From positions 15,804,245 to 15,868,244 of the forward strand of contig NC_035168.2 in NCBI RefSeq assembly GCF_001659605.2: 64,000 nucleotides of DNA. Direction: 5' to 3'. The notes below the pieces were generated by a model. The model made no database searches and had not been told where the DNA came from. It worked only from the letters and a program-made list of their open reading frames with translations. Source of the stretch: Manihot esculenta (taxonomy: Eukaryota; Streptophyta; Magnoliopsida; Malpighiales; Euphorbiaceae). The stretch's first letter is position 1. Each line of letters opens with the position of its first letter. A program made the translations under genes and the position numbers. Below are positions 23,851 to 34,502 of this stretch, one piece after another.

Positions 23851-24740
23851 TAATTTTAATTCCTTAGACTAGCAAATAGGTGTATTTCATTTCCACTTCC
23901 TAATTTCAATCTTATTCAGTATATTCAATTTAAATCTAATTTCAATTTCAAGATTCAATTAGTTCAATTTCAAATTCAGTTCAATGTCAAGATTTAGTTT
24001 ATCTACGTTCTAAAATTCAATCCTACTTTACTTTTATAATCAACAATCTAGTTTACAGTTACAACAATTTCCACCGCTAATTCATTTACAACTCCAAACT
24101 TTTTTTTAGCTATTCTCCATATTTTCAATTACATGCACTCTACTGCTAAAAAAATTTTCTTATAATTTCAATTCAGTATTTAGCAAGCAAACATCCTTAA
24201 CTCCTATAACAGTTTAGAACTTCTTGATGAAGCACATAAAATTGGAGTCATGGTACCAAAGGAAAATGTGATCCTTTATTTTCTAATACAATCATTTGAT
24301 TAGAAGTTAATCACACATACAATTGAATTCTACAATCCAATTTCCATATGTATAAAAAATCGTACAACTTTTGATGCACTTAATTGATCCAAAAATCAAT
24401 TTAAATTCTTTGGCATGCCTAATGGGTAAAAGTATGCTTTTCAGTTCCACATCCATTCTACCTTCCTTTAGACTTGCATATTTAATACATAGGCTAGATA
24501 ATCAATACATAGCATGGATAACGGTACCTAAGATCGCATGTCTCTATTAGCTTAAATTTTTATATACTTTTTAAGTACATATTGTATCCATTTTGCTCAT
24601 GTAAATAACTATTTTTACTTATTTATTTGATATTTTTAGTAATTTTAATTAGCTTTTATAAATTAGTATTTTATAGATATTTTGCCCTTATTTTGTATGA
24701 AAAAGGCATATGTCAATTGGGTCTTGAAGAGCATTAATTC
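23851..24740. other. Non-coding stretch between two LTR remnants
   Basis: No gene. The low-complexity phrase 'ttcaatttca' is repeated at about 23905-24000. This could be decayed internal sequence of an Athila/Tat-like element, but nothing diagnostic remains. Confidence 0.4.
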
Positions 24741-25860
24741 AAAGAGAGACAGAAAGTCGCATAAGCGCTTATGTCAGTCAAGCTGCCAACTCTTTATATA
24801 TGTAGAAAATTAGTAATTAATTATTATGACAGATGTCAGTTTTTTATTCCGCTAGGGTAACCTTTTAGGACATATAAATAATATTTTTCTTTAGTTTTTA
24901 GAAGGGAGAAGACCCTAGAATAAAGAGGTAACAACTACAACCTTTCTCCCTCTATTTTTCACCATTTTCACCTTCTTCTCCATTTTCATGTGAATCACTT
25001 TGAGAGAACAAGGGAGCAGCTGCAATTTCACCAATGGAAGCTCTTTGGACATGAATTTTCGTCATTTGAAGAGTTATTCATTTGAGTTTTTCTTTTCCTT
25101 TATTAATTTCATGTTTCTTTGTTTTATTTTCAGATTTTCCTTGTAAATACCTTGATTAGTGAATAGATTTTTAGATTTCAAAAATTGGGTATGCAATACT
25201 CTATTTTAATCTTGGATTTAAACTAATTTCTATTAATGGGTTTGAGCTAATTTCTAATTTTGAGTTGGGTATTTGATTATTGATTCTTTTCCTAGTTTAA
25301 TCTCTTGCTTTGTGTTTAGCCAACCAAAGTACTATTTTAATCATTAATTGATATATTGAAAGATGAAGATTAATGGTGAAAAATCTAGGATTAAAATTTA
25401 TATTCTTAAATTCAAGAAATTAACTAAGGATATGAGAGGGTTTTGCAATTAATTAAAGAACCTAATACATTTTTATTAAATCAAGACTCACGAAAGTAGA
25501 AATTAGTTTAATTAAGGCACAACCTTGATATTTTGAGAGAGAATTAAGGTGATTTTAGAATTAATTTCTTCAAGTAATAGAAATTGGGTTAATTTATCAT
25601 TGCTTAGTTTAATTGCTTTTAATTGGTAGTTAATTTCTCTTACTAGTATGAAATTAATTAGCTTAATGGCCTATCTCTTAGTTAATTTTAATTAAATTAC
25701 TGCACATTTTACCTTTATTAGTCAATTTTAATATAAATTTGATTAGTCCAAACAATTGCTTCAATCATAGTCTAGTACTTAAACACTAATTCTCCATGAG
25801 AATAATATTCTACCCTATCATTATATTACCTGTGTGACCTATATAAAACAGTTTTTAAGG
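24741..25860 (+). mobile_element. Athila/Tat-like LTR remnant (edges approximate)
   Basis: Contains a TATA-like catataaataat near 24872, a leader around 24900-25060, and an LTR-tail-like block 'ctaattctccatgagaataatattctaccctatcattatattacctgtg' (split: 25785-25833) that resembles the decayed Athila/Tat 'ccgtgggatcgac ... tatatta' ending. No associated coding region was found. Identification rests on layout and this tail only. Confidence 0.4.
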
Positions 25861-26306
25861 TTTAACATAACTTCTATCCTTATATCTCATCTCAAGGTCA
25901 GTAGATAGTTCTCACCATAGTGAGGAATTTGCTAAAGTGTCTCCCATAGTTAGTTCAAGATTTACTAGTATAGAGAATAGGTTGATACTTGAAATTACAA
26001 ATATTAGTGAAGTGAACACCTTAGAAGCGATGGTGGCATATGCGGTACCTGCATTAAAAGAGCTAGAGCCTGTAGGTTCTTGTGGTATGACTAAGAAAGT
26101 TTGAGTTACTGGACTACTAGAAACATAGACACATGTGCAGGGGAGCTGGAGTCCATAATTGCAAAAACAATTGGTGCAAAATATACATCAATAGAGCACC
26201 CAAATATTAAAACAAAATCCAAATTCAATTTTGAGTGGATCATCAAAAGAAATTCACAAGTGTATTAGGCAAAGACTAAACAATAATTAAGTACCAAAAG
26301 TGTCAA
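25861..26306. other. Non-coding stretch left of the LARD
   Basis: No gene recognised. A short coding-like phrase appears around 25905-26100 but is interrupted, and no domain could be named. Confidence 0.4.
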
Positions 26307-26359
26307 ACACTTTTAAGAAATTAAAAAAGAATGACTAGTATAAGTGGCACAATGGTGGC

Positions 26360-26967
26360 TGATAACCTCTAAATCTTGCCTAACCCAGGAATAAGGTCGG
26401 ATCCAAAAGAAGGCTATAGGTCCAAAGCCCATCAGATCATACGCTCGAAAGACGGCTCGACTTCACAAACCTGGGCCAGCGGCCCAGGGCAATCCGGATC
26501 AGATACGAGCACAAGCCCAATAGGGGAGTAGGCCCAATCACTTACCAACCCTGTTCGCATGCGTGCCAGGGTGAATTAAATGGCCGCCTGTGTGGAAAAG
26601 GGGCCTGACATGTCCGTACGTACGGGCCTGAAGGATGCAAACAGGTAGCACTATAGACGTGGGGGGGGGGTCTTCTCTTTCGGGGAGAGGATCTGCTTTT
26701 TTTTTCTCCTTCCTGGACTCCATTTTTATTTTCTCTCGGCAACTCTTGCCTAGATATACTACTCTTATTCATAAAATCTGACTTGAACGTCGGAGGGTCT
26801 CCACCGGGGCATCCCCGGTAGATCCCTGACCGTTTTTCCTTATTTTGCAGGTCCTTTTATCAAATAGAACATTGAGAGACCCATTTGATGGATCCATATG
26901 ATGGACCAGGAAGAAAACCAGATCTACCGTGATCGATCATGGAGCAGGAGGAGGAAAAGATTTATCA
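26360..26967 (+). repeat. LARD 5' LTR
   Basis: A 608-bp direct repeat of 30351-30959, with about 15-20 differences by eye. It contains a G-run near 26663 that is one of the length-variable sites and ends GATTTATCA just before the primer-binding site. Confidence 0.93.
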
Positions 26968-26969
26968 AA

Positions 26970-26987
26970 TGGCGCCGTCTGTGGGAA
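26970..26987 (+). other. LARD primer-binding site
   Basis: Reads TGGCGCCGTCTGTGGGAA, two bases downstream of the 5' LTR. This is the form commonly seen in Athila/Tat-class plant gypsy elements and fixes the plus orientation. Confidence 0.8.
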
Positions 26988-27088
26988 CACGAAAGAGATT
27001 TTACTATCTCTAAAGTTTCCAGATCTACCCATTGAGATCCACATAAGGTATGAAAGTTTGAGCGAATAACCCAGCTGAAAAGAAAGGT

Positions 27089-27712
27089 TCATTGTATTAA
27101 AAAAAATATATTTTGATAGTATTTCAGATAGTTTATTTTAATATTGTATTGAATTTTACTATCATCCTGCGGGCTTCTTCCTTGAGCCAAGCTCATCAAA
27201 TTGGGCACTTTCTCTCTTTTCTTTTGTTGTTGGGTTGGTTGATTAGCTTTCTTCATCCCTTGATGAGAGGAGCTACCATGCACATCAATTATGGGGAGCT
27301 GGACCTCTTTCTCCCTGGGAGACTCGGTGACTTTACTTCTCTTCCTTGAAACCTTGTCAGAGGGCATTGCAGATGAAGAGCTGGAAATGTTATGGCCTTT
27401 GTTGAATTGGACTTGGTAATCTTCCTCGCTATGGACCGAAGAACCAAGCTTGTCCATAGGGGTCCACCGCTCCAAACCTTCTTCATCAGATTGCTTGAAA
27501 TGTATCTCAATTTCAGCATCTCTGGGCTATGAAAGGCTTTTGGGATGCTGGTGTTGAACCACAAAGCCCACACCATCCACCAAAGGATCATGAATAGAAG
27601 CTGTATGGACAGTGATCCGCTTGAAGCCAGGAAAAACAAGCCCAGTAATGAAGTTGATGATCCTCTGGCAAATCCCAGAACGATGAAGGGAACGGACTAC
27701 CGGAATCCACAT
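27089..27712 (-). pseudogene. Unrecognised antisense coding-like fragment inside the LARD
   Basis: A minus-strand frame runs from MWIPVVRSLHRSG at 27712, through one in-frame TAG at 27527-27529, to about 27089, roughly 205 codons in a single frame. The first part is hydrophobic and mixed (FITGLVFPGFKRITVHTAS, GVGFVVQHQHPKSL). The second is acidic and then Ser/Lys/Gln-rich (EIEIHFKQSDEEG ... SEEDYQVQF ... KKANQPTQQQKKREK). I do not recognise a family. Composition and single-stop openness suggest a once-coding sequence, perhaps a captured host fragment or an extra ORF of the helper family. It lies antisense to the element. Confidence 0.4.
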
Positions 27713-28503
27713 CCTGTGTAATGGTGAAACGGGTGGAGGATAAGCGTAAATTATTTAATGCTCAGGGGTCGACGTGGCTCTTAATGGAGCTGGAAGGCTG
27801 CAAGCAAAAAATCACAAGTGGGGAGCTCAGACAATAGCAGGTCGGCCAAACATCAAAATTGTAAATTTTTTAAGATGGAGTTTGATGAGAGTGGAGAAAG
27901 CCACGCGTCCACATGACCCACTCATAGGTGGTCGACGTGGCTCTTGACGGAGGTAAGTATCCAAATTCCCTATAAATATTACAACGATGCCATTGTAAAT
28001 AATTTGTTAAAAATAGCTTGCACCCAATCCACTCCTGCTGCAAACAATTAATTATTATTCATCATCACAACCAGATAAACTTCAAAGTTGAGAGCTTCTT
28101 ATCACTACTTTCATTTTATTTATCATTTTACAGTTATTATTGACTGTAAATTTATAAGTTTATATAATACTTAAAATTAAATTTATAAAATTTTATGTGT
28201 TCAAGCATATTATTTTATAAATTAAAAATTAAAAATTAGAATATTTAAAAGGAATTTACACATACAAAATATTATTTATTGAATCTATAAATTGTATGAG
28301 CTAATATTGTTAGTTAGAGCTAACATTTACATTCATCCGAAATATGAAACTAAGTGACATGTGCGACATATTATTTATTGATGAATATTATTGAATTAAC
28401 AACGAGCATACTCGTTATATACGCTCTGTGCAAGCTTTTATTTTGCAAAAAAATACTGAATCTTACGCAATACCTTAGGGAGATGGAAGACCGGGATCCC
28501 CAA

Positions 28504-28800
28504 GATCTCCCGGAGCTACAAGTAACCGAACTGAGACATATAGACCTCAGGGAGGTGAAAGACCGGGACCCCCAAGATCTCCCGGAGCAAAAACGGCCGG
28601 CGAAGATCTCAAAGATCTCCTGGAGCAAAAACGGCCGGCGAAGATCTAAAAAATCTCCCGGAGCAAAAACGGCCCGCGAAGATCTCAAAGATCTCCCGGA
28701 GCAAAAAATGGTCGGCGAAGATCTCAAAGACCTCCCGGAACAAAAACGGCCGGCGAGATCCCCAAGATCGCCCGGAGCAACAAAGACCGGGATCCCCAAA
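28504..28800 (+). repeat. 38/39-bp tandem repeat inside the LARD
   Basis: Units of the form gatctcccggagcaaaaacg plus gccggcgaagatctcaaa start at 28576, 28614, 28652, 28690, 28729 and 28766, with a diverged partial unit at 28504. The usual period of 38 shifts the reading frame each time, so the plus-strand open frame at 28354-28869 cycles through three different peptide phrases (DLPEQKRPA, SWSKNGRR, SPGAKTA). That argues against a protein-coding role. Confidence 0.85.
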
Positions 28801-30330
28801 GATCTTCTGGTGTCACATGCTCACAACAAACAACGGTATACAATGACAACACGTAAAAACAACTCATAAGAACATAGTTCCGACCTCACATAAAAGATTG
28901 GGGCACAGGACCATAAATGAAAAGCTAAACTCCGACCTCCCAAAGGAGCTCGAGTCATAAGGTAAAGAGACTTTGATCTCGCACAACAGCCAAAAGCGCC
29001 AAAGTGTCATGCTAACCTCAAGAGGGTACTGGAATAGAAATAAAAGAATTTGAATCCAACCTCTCGAAAGAGCTCGGATTATAGGCTAATAAGACCCCGA
29101 TCTCGCAAAGTAACCAGCATATAATGAAATTAAACTAAGTCACCCCAACGCCTGTATCGTGTAACAGTGCGACCTGCTAAAAGCCGATGCAACGCTCACG
29201 GCGCCAAAGCGCTAAAGCACCATGTCGATCTCAAGAAAATGAGCCCGGTACTGGTAAATCCAATAGGCAGACCGAATTAAGGCGAGGCGAATCCTAAGCA
29301 AAATGCATACCAAAATATAGGACCAAACAAAGAATCAGGGGCAATCATAAAAGGCACCGACCTTGAGAATTGACCGCTAGCACTAAACCAGCTCAACTAG
29401 CCTAGAGAGAGGTCTAAGCAGCAAAGAGCCCGCAAAACGCTCGAGGGTAGACAGCCCAGAGAACACTCGGGGGCAAAAAACCCAACTAACCGATACATAC
29501 ACAAGAGCCAAATGCTCAGATAAAGAATTAAGGAGATAGGAGCAACATAAAAAGCCAAATAAACCATTCTGAACGACCGAATGGGGCAGTAGAAAGCCCT
29601 GACTCATTAGGATACAAAAGAATCGAGCTCCCTCTATGAAAAGGCCCACAAATGCAGGAATGCATAAAAGGATAAACGAAGGTAAAGGACCATGCTCACA
29701 GCTCGGATTAATTTGCAATAAACAAACATTTAGCAAGAATAACCCAGGAAGAGGAAAACGACAAAAAAACGAGCTCTCTATTCCAGTGGAGCACACAGCT
29801 CAAACCTCACTGACTGCCAGAAGGTTATCTCAAGAGAGACAAGGCGTCTGAGCTTGTAACAAGAACAAGATTTAAAATCATCTAAAATGGGGCACTCATA
29901 CAAATAAGACATTTCTCTAGGTATTATGTATCCGAGCTCGCAACAATGACGAGATCGTGAGTGAAAAACAGAAATGCCTTCATAGGAATAAGAAAAACTC
30001 GCAAGTTAGAAGCTTAACCAGACTCCGAGCTCTTAGCCCGGGTCAGTTCGACTAGCAAAGTCCCTGTAGAGCCAGCCTGGTCCATCAAGTAAGTAAAATT
30101 GACAAAGCCAGAAGACAGTCTGCGTAGAAAATAATGATGATGCACAGGCCGAGGAGAAATATCATTCATCATCAAGAACACATGTCCAAATCGCCATACA
30201 TTTAAACACCAAAGTAAAGAGATAAAGAAATAAGCCAAGTAAAGGACGTTTTGACAAGAGCCGTTCTCGAGCTGCACGGTCATTAATGGAGCCTAAGTAT
30301 TTACCCCCTCACCAGTCATGGAATAACTGC
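28801..30330 (+). other. LARD interior, non-coding
   Basis: No domain recognised in any frame. The sequence is built of loosely similar phrases such as 'ccgacctc', 'gagctcg' and 'gatctcgca'. The open frames at 29383-29796 and 30014-30283 (minus) show no motif and are probably chance. Confidence 0.6.
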
Positions 30331-30350
30331 TGAGGAGGTAAAGGGGCAAT
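30331..30350 (+). other. LARD polypurine tract
   Basis: The run tgaggaggtaaaggggcaat sits directly before the 3' LTR start TGATAACCTC, the expected plus-strand primer position. Confidence 0.75.
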
Positions 30351-30959
30351 TGATAACCTCCAGATCTTTCCTAGCCCAGGAATAAGGTCGGATCCAAAAG
30401 AAGGCCACAGGTCCAAAGCCCATCAGATCATACGCTCGAAAGAAGGCTCGACTTCACGAGCCTGGGCCAGCGGCCCAGGGCAATCTGGATCAGATACGAG
30501 CACAAGCCCAATAGGGGAGTAGGCCCAATCACTCACCAACCCTGTTCGCATGCGTGCCAGGGTGAATTAAATGGCCGCCTGCGTGGAGAAGGGGCCTGAC
30601 ACGTCCGTACGTACGGGCCTGAAGGACGCAGACAGGTAGCACTATAGACGTGAGGGGGGGGGGTCTTCTCTTTCAGGGAGAGGATCTCCTTTTTTTTCTC
30701 CTTCCTGGACTCCATTTTTATTTTCTCTCGACAACTCTTGCCTAGATATACTACTCTTATTCATAAAATCTGACTTGAACGTTGGAGGGTCTCCACCGGG
30801 GCATCCCCGGTAGATCCCTGACCGTTTTTCCTTATTTTGTAGGTCCTTTTATCAAATAGAACATTGAGAGACCCATTTGATGGATCTATATGATGGACCA
30901 AGAAGAAAACCAGATCTATCGTGATCGATCATGGAGCAGGAGGAGGAAAAGATTTATCA
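30351..30959 (+). repeat. LARD 3' LTR
   Basis: A 609-bp partner of 26360-26967, ending GATTTATCA and followed by the target duplication GTGGC. Confidence 0.93.
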
Positions 30960-30964
30960 GTGGC

Positions 30965-31180
30965 CAATTAAGAAACAAACAATAATCTATCAAATGGTGA
31001 ACGACTTATTGAATGTCACATTACAAGAAAAGCAAAAGAAAAAAACACTTTTAAGAAATTGAAAAAGAATGACTAGTATAAGTGGTACAATGGTGGCCAA
31101 TTAAGAAACAAACAATAATCTAATAATCTATCGGATGGTGAACGACTTATTAAAGGTCACAGTATAAGAAAAGTAAAAAA
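30965..31180. repeat. ~133-bp tandem repeat at the LARD insertion site
   Basis: The unit starting 'acacttttaagaaatt' occurs at 26307, is interrupted by the LARD, resumes at 30965, and starts again at 31045. The second copy carries a small 'ctaataat' insertion. Removing the LARD and one GTGGC restores two tandem units, which confirms the insertion event. Confidence 0.8.
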
Positions 31181-31185
31181 AAAAA

Positions 31186-31224
31186 ATTTACTATTTAGTC
31201 TCTAGGGTATGAAGAAACTCATCT
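31186..31224. mobile_element. Left arm of a foldback element split by the copia insertion
   Basis: The phrase 'ttactatttagtctctaggg' and what follows resumes at 52393 as 'ttcattagttagttcc ... attaaaacg'. It matches in reverse complement the arm at about 52655-52740 ('ggattaactacttaa ... tatggactaata'). Together they form a foldback repeat interrupted by the copia element. Family unknown. Confidence 0.55.
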
Positions 31225-31250
31225 TGAGATTATAGGAAGAAAACTGTTTT

Positions 31251-33575
31251 TGTAACGACCCGAAAATCGGACCGCTACCGGCGCTAGGATCCAGGTCGGC
31301 TTAAGGCCGCCGGAACCCGTAGCAAACCTAACATGCAACCTGAAAACCTGTTTAATCCCATACATGATCAAGAAAATACATAAAAATTTAAAACTTTTCT
31401 TTCGTTCATACACCAAACTCAACCTGTGCATGCAGTGTACATAAACATAATCATAATCATGACCCCTCTGTGGGATCTCATCAATGCCCCAATGGGCGAT
31501 ACATCATAAGTTGAGTTGGTCTACAAAGATATCACAAAAAAGATTTAAGATCATGCATTAAAAGGGATACCTTACACATAGGTCAAGCACAACCTCTAAT
31601 CCTCAATATCATTACATCACATAATACTCCTAACTTTTACATCATTTTACAAATCATCATGTCCACATTCTATCTATTACAAACACGAAACTTCATTACT
31701 CTTGTAAACCTCCTGGTCTACCCTGTACCTGCAATCCTGGGGAAATTGGGAGAAGGGTGAGCTACTAGAGCCCAGTGAGCAGAATAATAAAAACATTTAA
31801 ATCATATGGCATCATGGAATGCATCACATCACAGCTAATCACATCAAGGATGAACTTGTCACCAATAGCCCTCTACATAGTCCAACTGTGCCAGAACGTA
31901 GAATGGGTCCTGGTCTTTCTCTTACATAGCATAACATAACATGGTCCAACTGTGCCAGAACGTAGAATGGGTCCGGGTCTTTCTCTTACATGGTGCCAAC
32001 GAACGTAGAATGGGTCCCACTGGTCTTACATTCTATACCGTACATATCACATCGTCACATCATGGATTGAGGGCTATGGATCATCCAACCTTCATCCATA
32101 TCAACATTAAAATGTGCAATGCAACATATTCGTGGATTCTAATGCAAACAACCTAAACATCACATGGCATTCATGATGCATGAACATGCTCAAAACTGTA
32201 CAATCGATTTACTTAAAAACATAAAGGTTTATTCCACTCACCTCTGGATAGCTCTAACCAGACACCGGAGCAGCTGACTCACTGCTGGGGTCCTCGGTTC
32301 CTCAGGTCCGAACCTACACAGGTGGACTCAAATGAGGGACCAAACATACATGAATATAACTCTAAACTACTCCCCAAAAACCCCCTAAAACATCGTGAAA
32401 CCATCATAGAAAAACATGCAAAAGAGGGCTGGACAGGGCACTTTCGGCGGCAGGTTCGGCGATCGAAAGTTCCTCCAGAGCCGAAAGTCAGGCAGGTTCG
32501 GCGGCACCTTCGGCGGCCGAAACTCCCAGACAGAGGCGAAACTCATGCATGTTCGGCGGCACTTTCGGCGGCCGAAATTCCCAGACAGAGACGAAAGTCT
32601 CCTTTCGGGGGCAAGCTTCGGCAGCCGAAGGCTGCCTCCACAAGCGTGTTCGGCGGCCGAAAGTTTCTTCGGCTGCCGAACCTGGTTTCTCCCTTAGTGG
32701 CAGAAACTCAGCTCTTCTATGCACATTTGCCTCCAAAACTATCCAATCATGCATAAACCTATTCTACAACATTCCCAATCATACACAAGCAAACATACAA
32801 GTTCCTAGGGGCATCAAACCAACAAAAACCCCAACTACAATACAACAAGCAACTCACATTGTTCATAAACACATATAAAACCCATAAACCTAACCATGAG
32901 CTAAACATGCATTCTACCCCATAGATCCACTTATAACTTACCTAAAACATGCAATGAGCTTAAGATCGGCTCTTACCTCGTGGAGATCGAGAGAGAGATG
33001 ACCTAACTCGGAGATGGGAGGGGTTGAGTTCCCTTGAACCTCAAAGCTCCAAAACTTTGCTCAAAGCTTGAAAATCTTCAAAACAAAGTAAAAACTCATG
33101 AAAATCAAGTAAGATTGGAAGGAAAGAACTCAAGATCGGTGAGGGACGGCGGAGAGCTCACCTTGGCCGGAAATGGGGAAAAAGCTCGCCCATTTTCAGC
33201 TAAGGGACCCTTTTATAGTGGCTGGCCAGGCCACGTTCGGGGGCCGAACGTGCCTCCGCATGCATGCCATGTTCGGCGGCCGAACTTGAGGTTCGGCGGC
33301 CGAACCTGGACTTCCCTCACTTATGCTTTCGGGGGCCTAAAAGCGCTCCCGAAGGCATGCATGTTTGGCGGCCGAACTTGAGGTTCGGCGGCCGAACCTG
33401 AGTTTTCCTCCAAGGTTGTTTTTATGCAAAAAAACTCATTTCCATTTTACTTAAAACCATGAAATACCTTAAAACATTTTATGAAAACATGATTCTACCC
33501 TACTAGAGACTTCCGACATCCGAGATCCCACTGGACGGTAGGAATTCCGATACCGGAGTCTAGCCGGGTATTACA
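31251..33575 (-). repeat. Chromovirus B left (3') LTR
   Basis: Starts TGTAACGACC, ends GGGTATTACA, and is followed by ttctcccccctt (polypurine tract complement). It holds the 'gaacgtagaatgggtcc' modules at 31888-32020 and palindromes gttcggcggccgaac at 33271-33285, 33291-33305 and 33383-33397. The open frames at 32322-32756 and 33034-33381 come from these repeats and are not genes. Confidence 0.93.
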
Positions 33576-33682
33576 TTCTCCCCCCTTAAGAACATTCGTC
33601 CCCGAATGTTCCTCAACTAGCACATAGCATGGCATAAAACATAACATACATGCATAGCACATAAACACATAGAGATCTAACC

Positions 33683-34500
33683 TTAGAAGAGATGAGGGTA
33701 CTGCTGGAGCATAGACTCCCGTGTCTCCCAAGTGCATTCTTCCAAATTATGGTGGTTCCACAGGACTTTCACCATCGGGATTTCCTTGTTTCTTAGCTTT
33801 CTGATCTGGGTGTCTATGATCCGTACTGGCTGTTCAACATAGGTGAGATCCTCTTGGACCTTCACATCAGGCTCACTAAGAACCTTGCTCGGATCTGACA
33901 CAAACTTCCTCAACATTGAAACATGGAAAACCGGATGGATTCTTTCCATTGAAGCAGGTAAATCCAGCTTGTACGACACATTCCCAATCTTTTGCAAGAT
34001 TTCAAAGGGTCCGATGTATCGTGGGGCTAGTTTACCTTTCTTTCCCGAAGCGAACCACTCCCTTCATAGGAGACACCTTGAGCAATACCAGATCCCCCTC
34101 CTGAAACTCTACCTGTCTTCTGCGGATGTCTGCATAACTCTTCTGTCTGCTTGCAGCAGTCTTGATCCTTTCTCTGATTATGGGTACTACCCTGCTGGTA
34201 ATCTCTACTAGCTCAGGCCCTGCCAAGGCCTTTTCTCCAACCTCTTCCCAGCAAACAGGTGATCTGCACTTCCTTCCATATAAAGCTTCATATGGAGCCA
34301 TCCCGATGCTAGCATGATGGCTGTTATTGTAGGCAAACTCCACCAAAGGTAGATGCTGCCTCCAAGAACCGCCAAAGTCCAGCACACACATTCTGAGCAT
34401 ATCCTCTATGGTCTGGATGGCCCTTTCTGATTGTCCGTCCGTCTGGGGGTGGAAGGCAGTACTGAAATCCAACCTAGTACCCATGGCATTCTGCAGACTC
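33683..34500 (-). pseudogene. Chromovirus B integrase C-terminal half and chromodomain
   Basis: Two frames read this region. The first, 34484 to 34032, has [20 protein letters not shown], containing the last acidic residue of the DDE triad, and runs to FQEGDLVLLKVSPMKGVVRF. A one-base insertion near 34045 shifts the frame. The second, 33997 to 33683, has KIGNVSYKLDLPASMERIHP and a chromodomain-like tail (YVEQPVRIIDTQ ... [12 protein letters not shown]). It is separated from the upstream pol frame by a TGG-to-TGA change at 34503-34505 (SKF-stop instead of RFWRSLQ). Confidence 0.9.
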
Positions 34501-34502
34501 CG

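Larger units (their letters stand above)
26360..30959 (+). mobile_element. Complete large non-autonomous LTR element (LARD), 4.6 kb
   Basis: Bounded by two closely similar LTRs (26360-26967 and 30351-30959), each starting TGATAACCTC and ending GATTTATCA. A perfect 5-bp target duplication GTGGC flanks it at 26355-26359 and 30960-30964. A primer-binding site and a polypurine tract are in place. The 3.4-kb interior has no gag, protease, RT or integrase, so it would need proteins from another element. The TGGCGCCGTC-type primer site points to an Athila/Tat-class helper. It landed inside one unit of a ~133-bp tandem repeat. Confidence 0.93.

Noticed and set aside
27089..27712. Relation of the LARD antisense frame to a known viral or host protein family
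   Set aside because: I saw no motif strong enough to name a family, so it is left as unrecognised.
28504..28800. CRISPR-like array
   Set aside because: The units are head-to-tail with no unique spacers, and the DNA is plant nuclear sequence. It is a minisatellite.
28354..28869. 171-codon plus-strand open frame in the LARD
   Set aside because: Half of it is the frame-cycling minisatellite, and the rest shows no domain. The membrane-like N-terminal stretch is probably chance in AT-rich DNA.
29383..29796. 137-codon minus-strand open frame with Phe/Leu-rich sequence
   Set aside because: No motif, antisense within the LARD interior. Length is within chance for this base composition.
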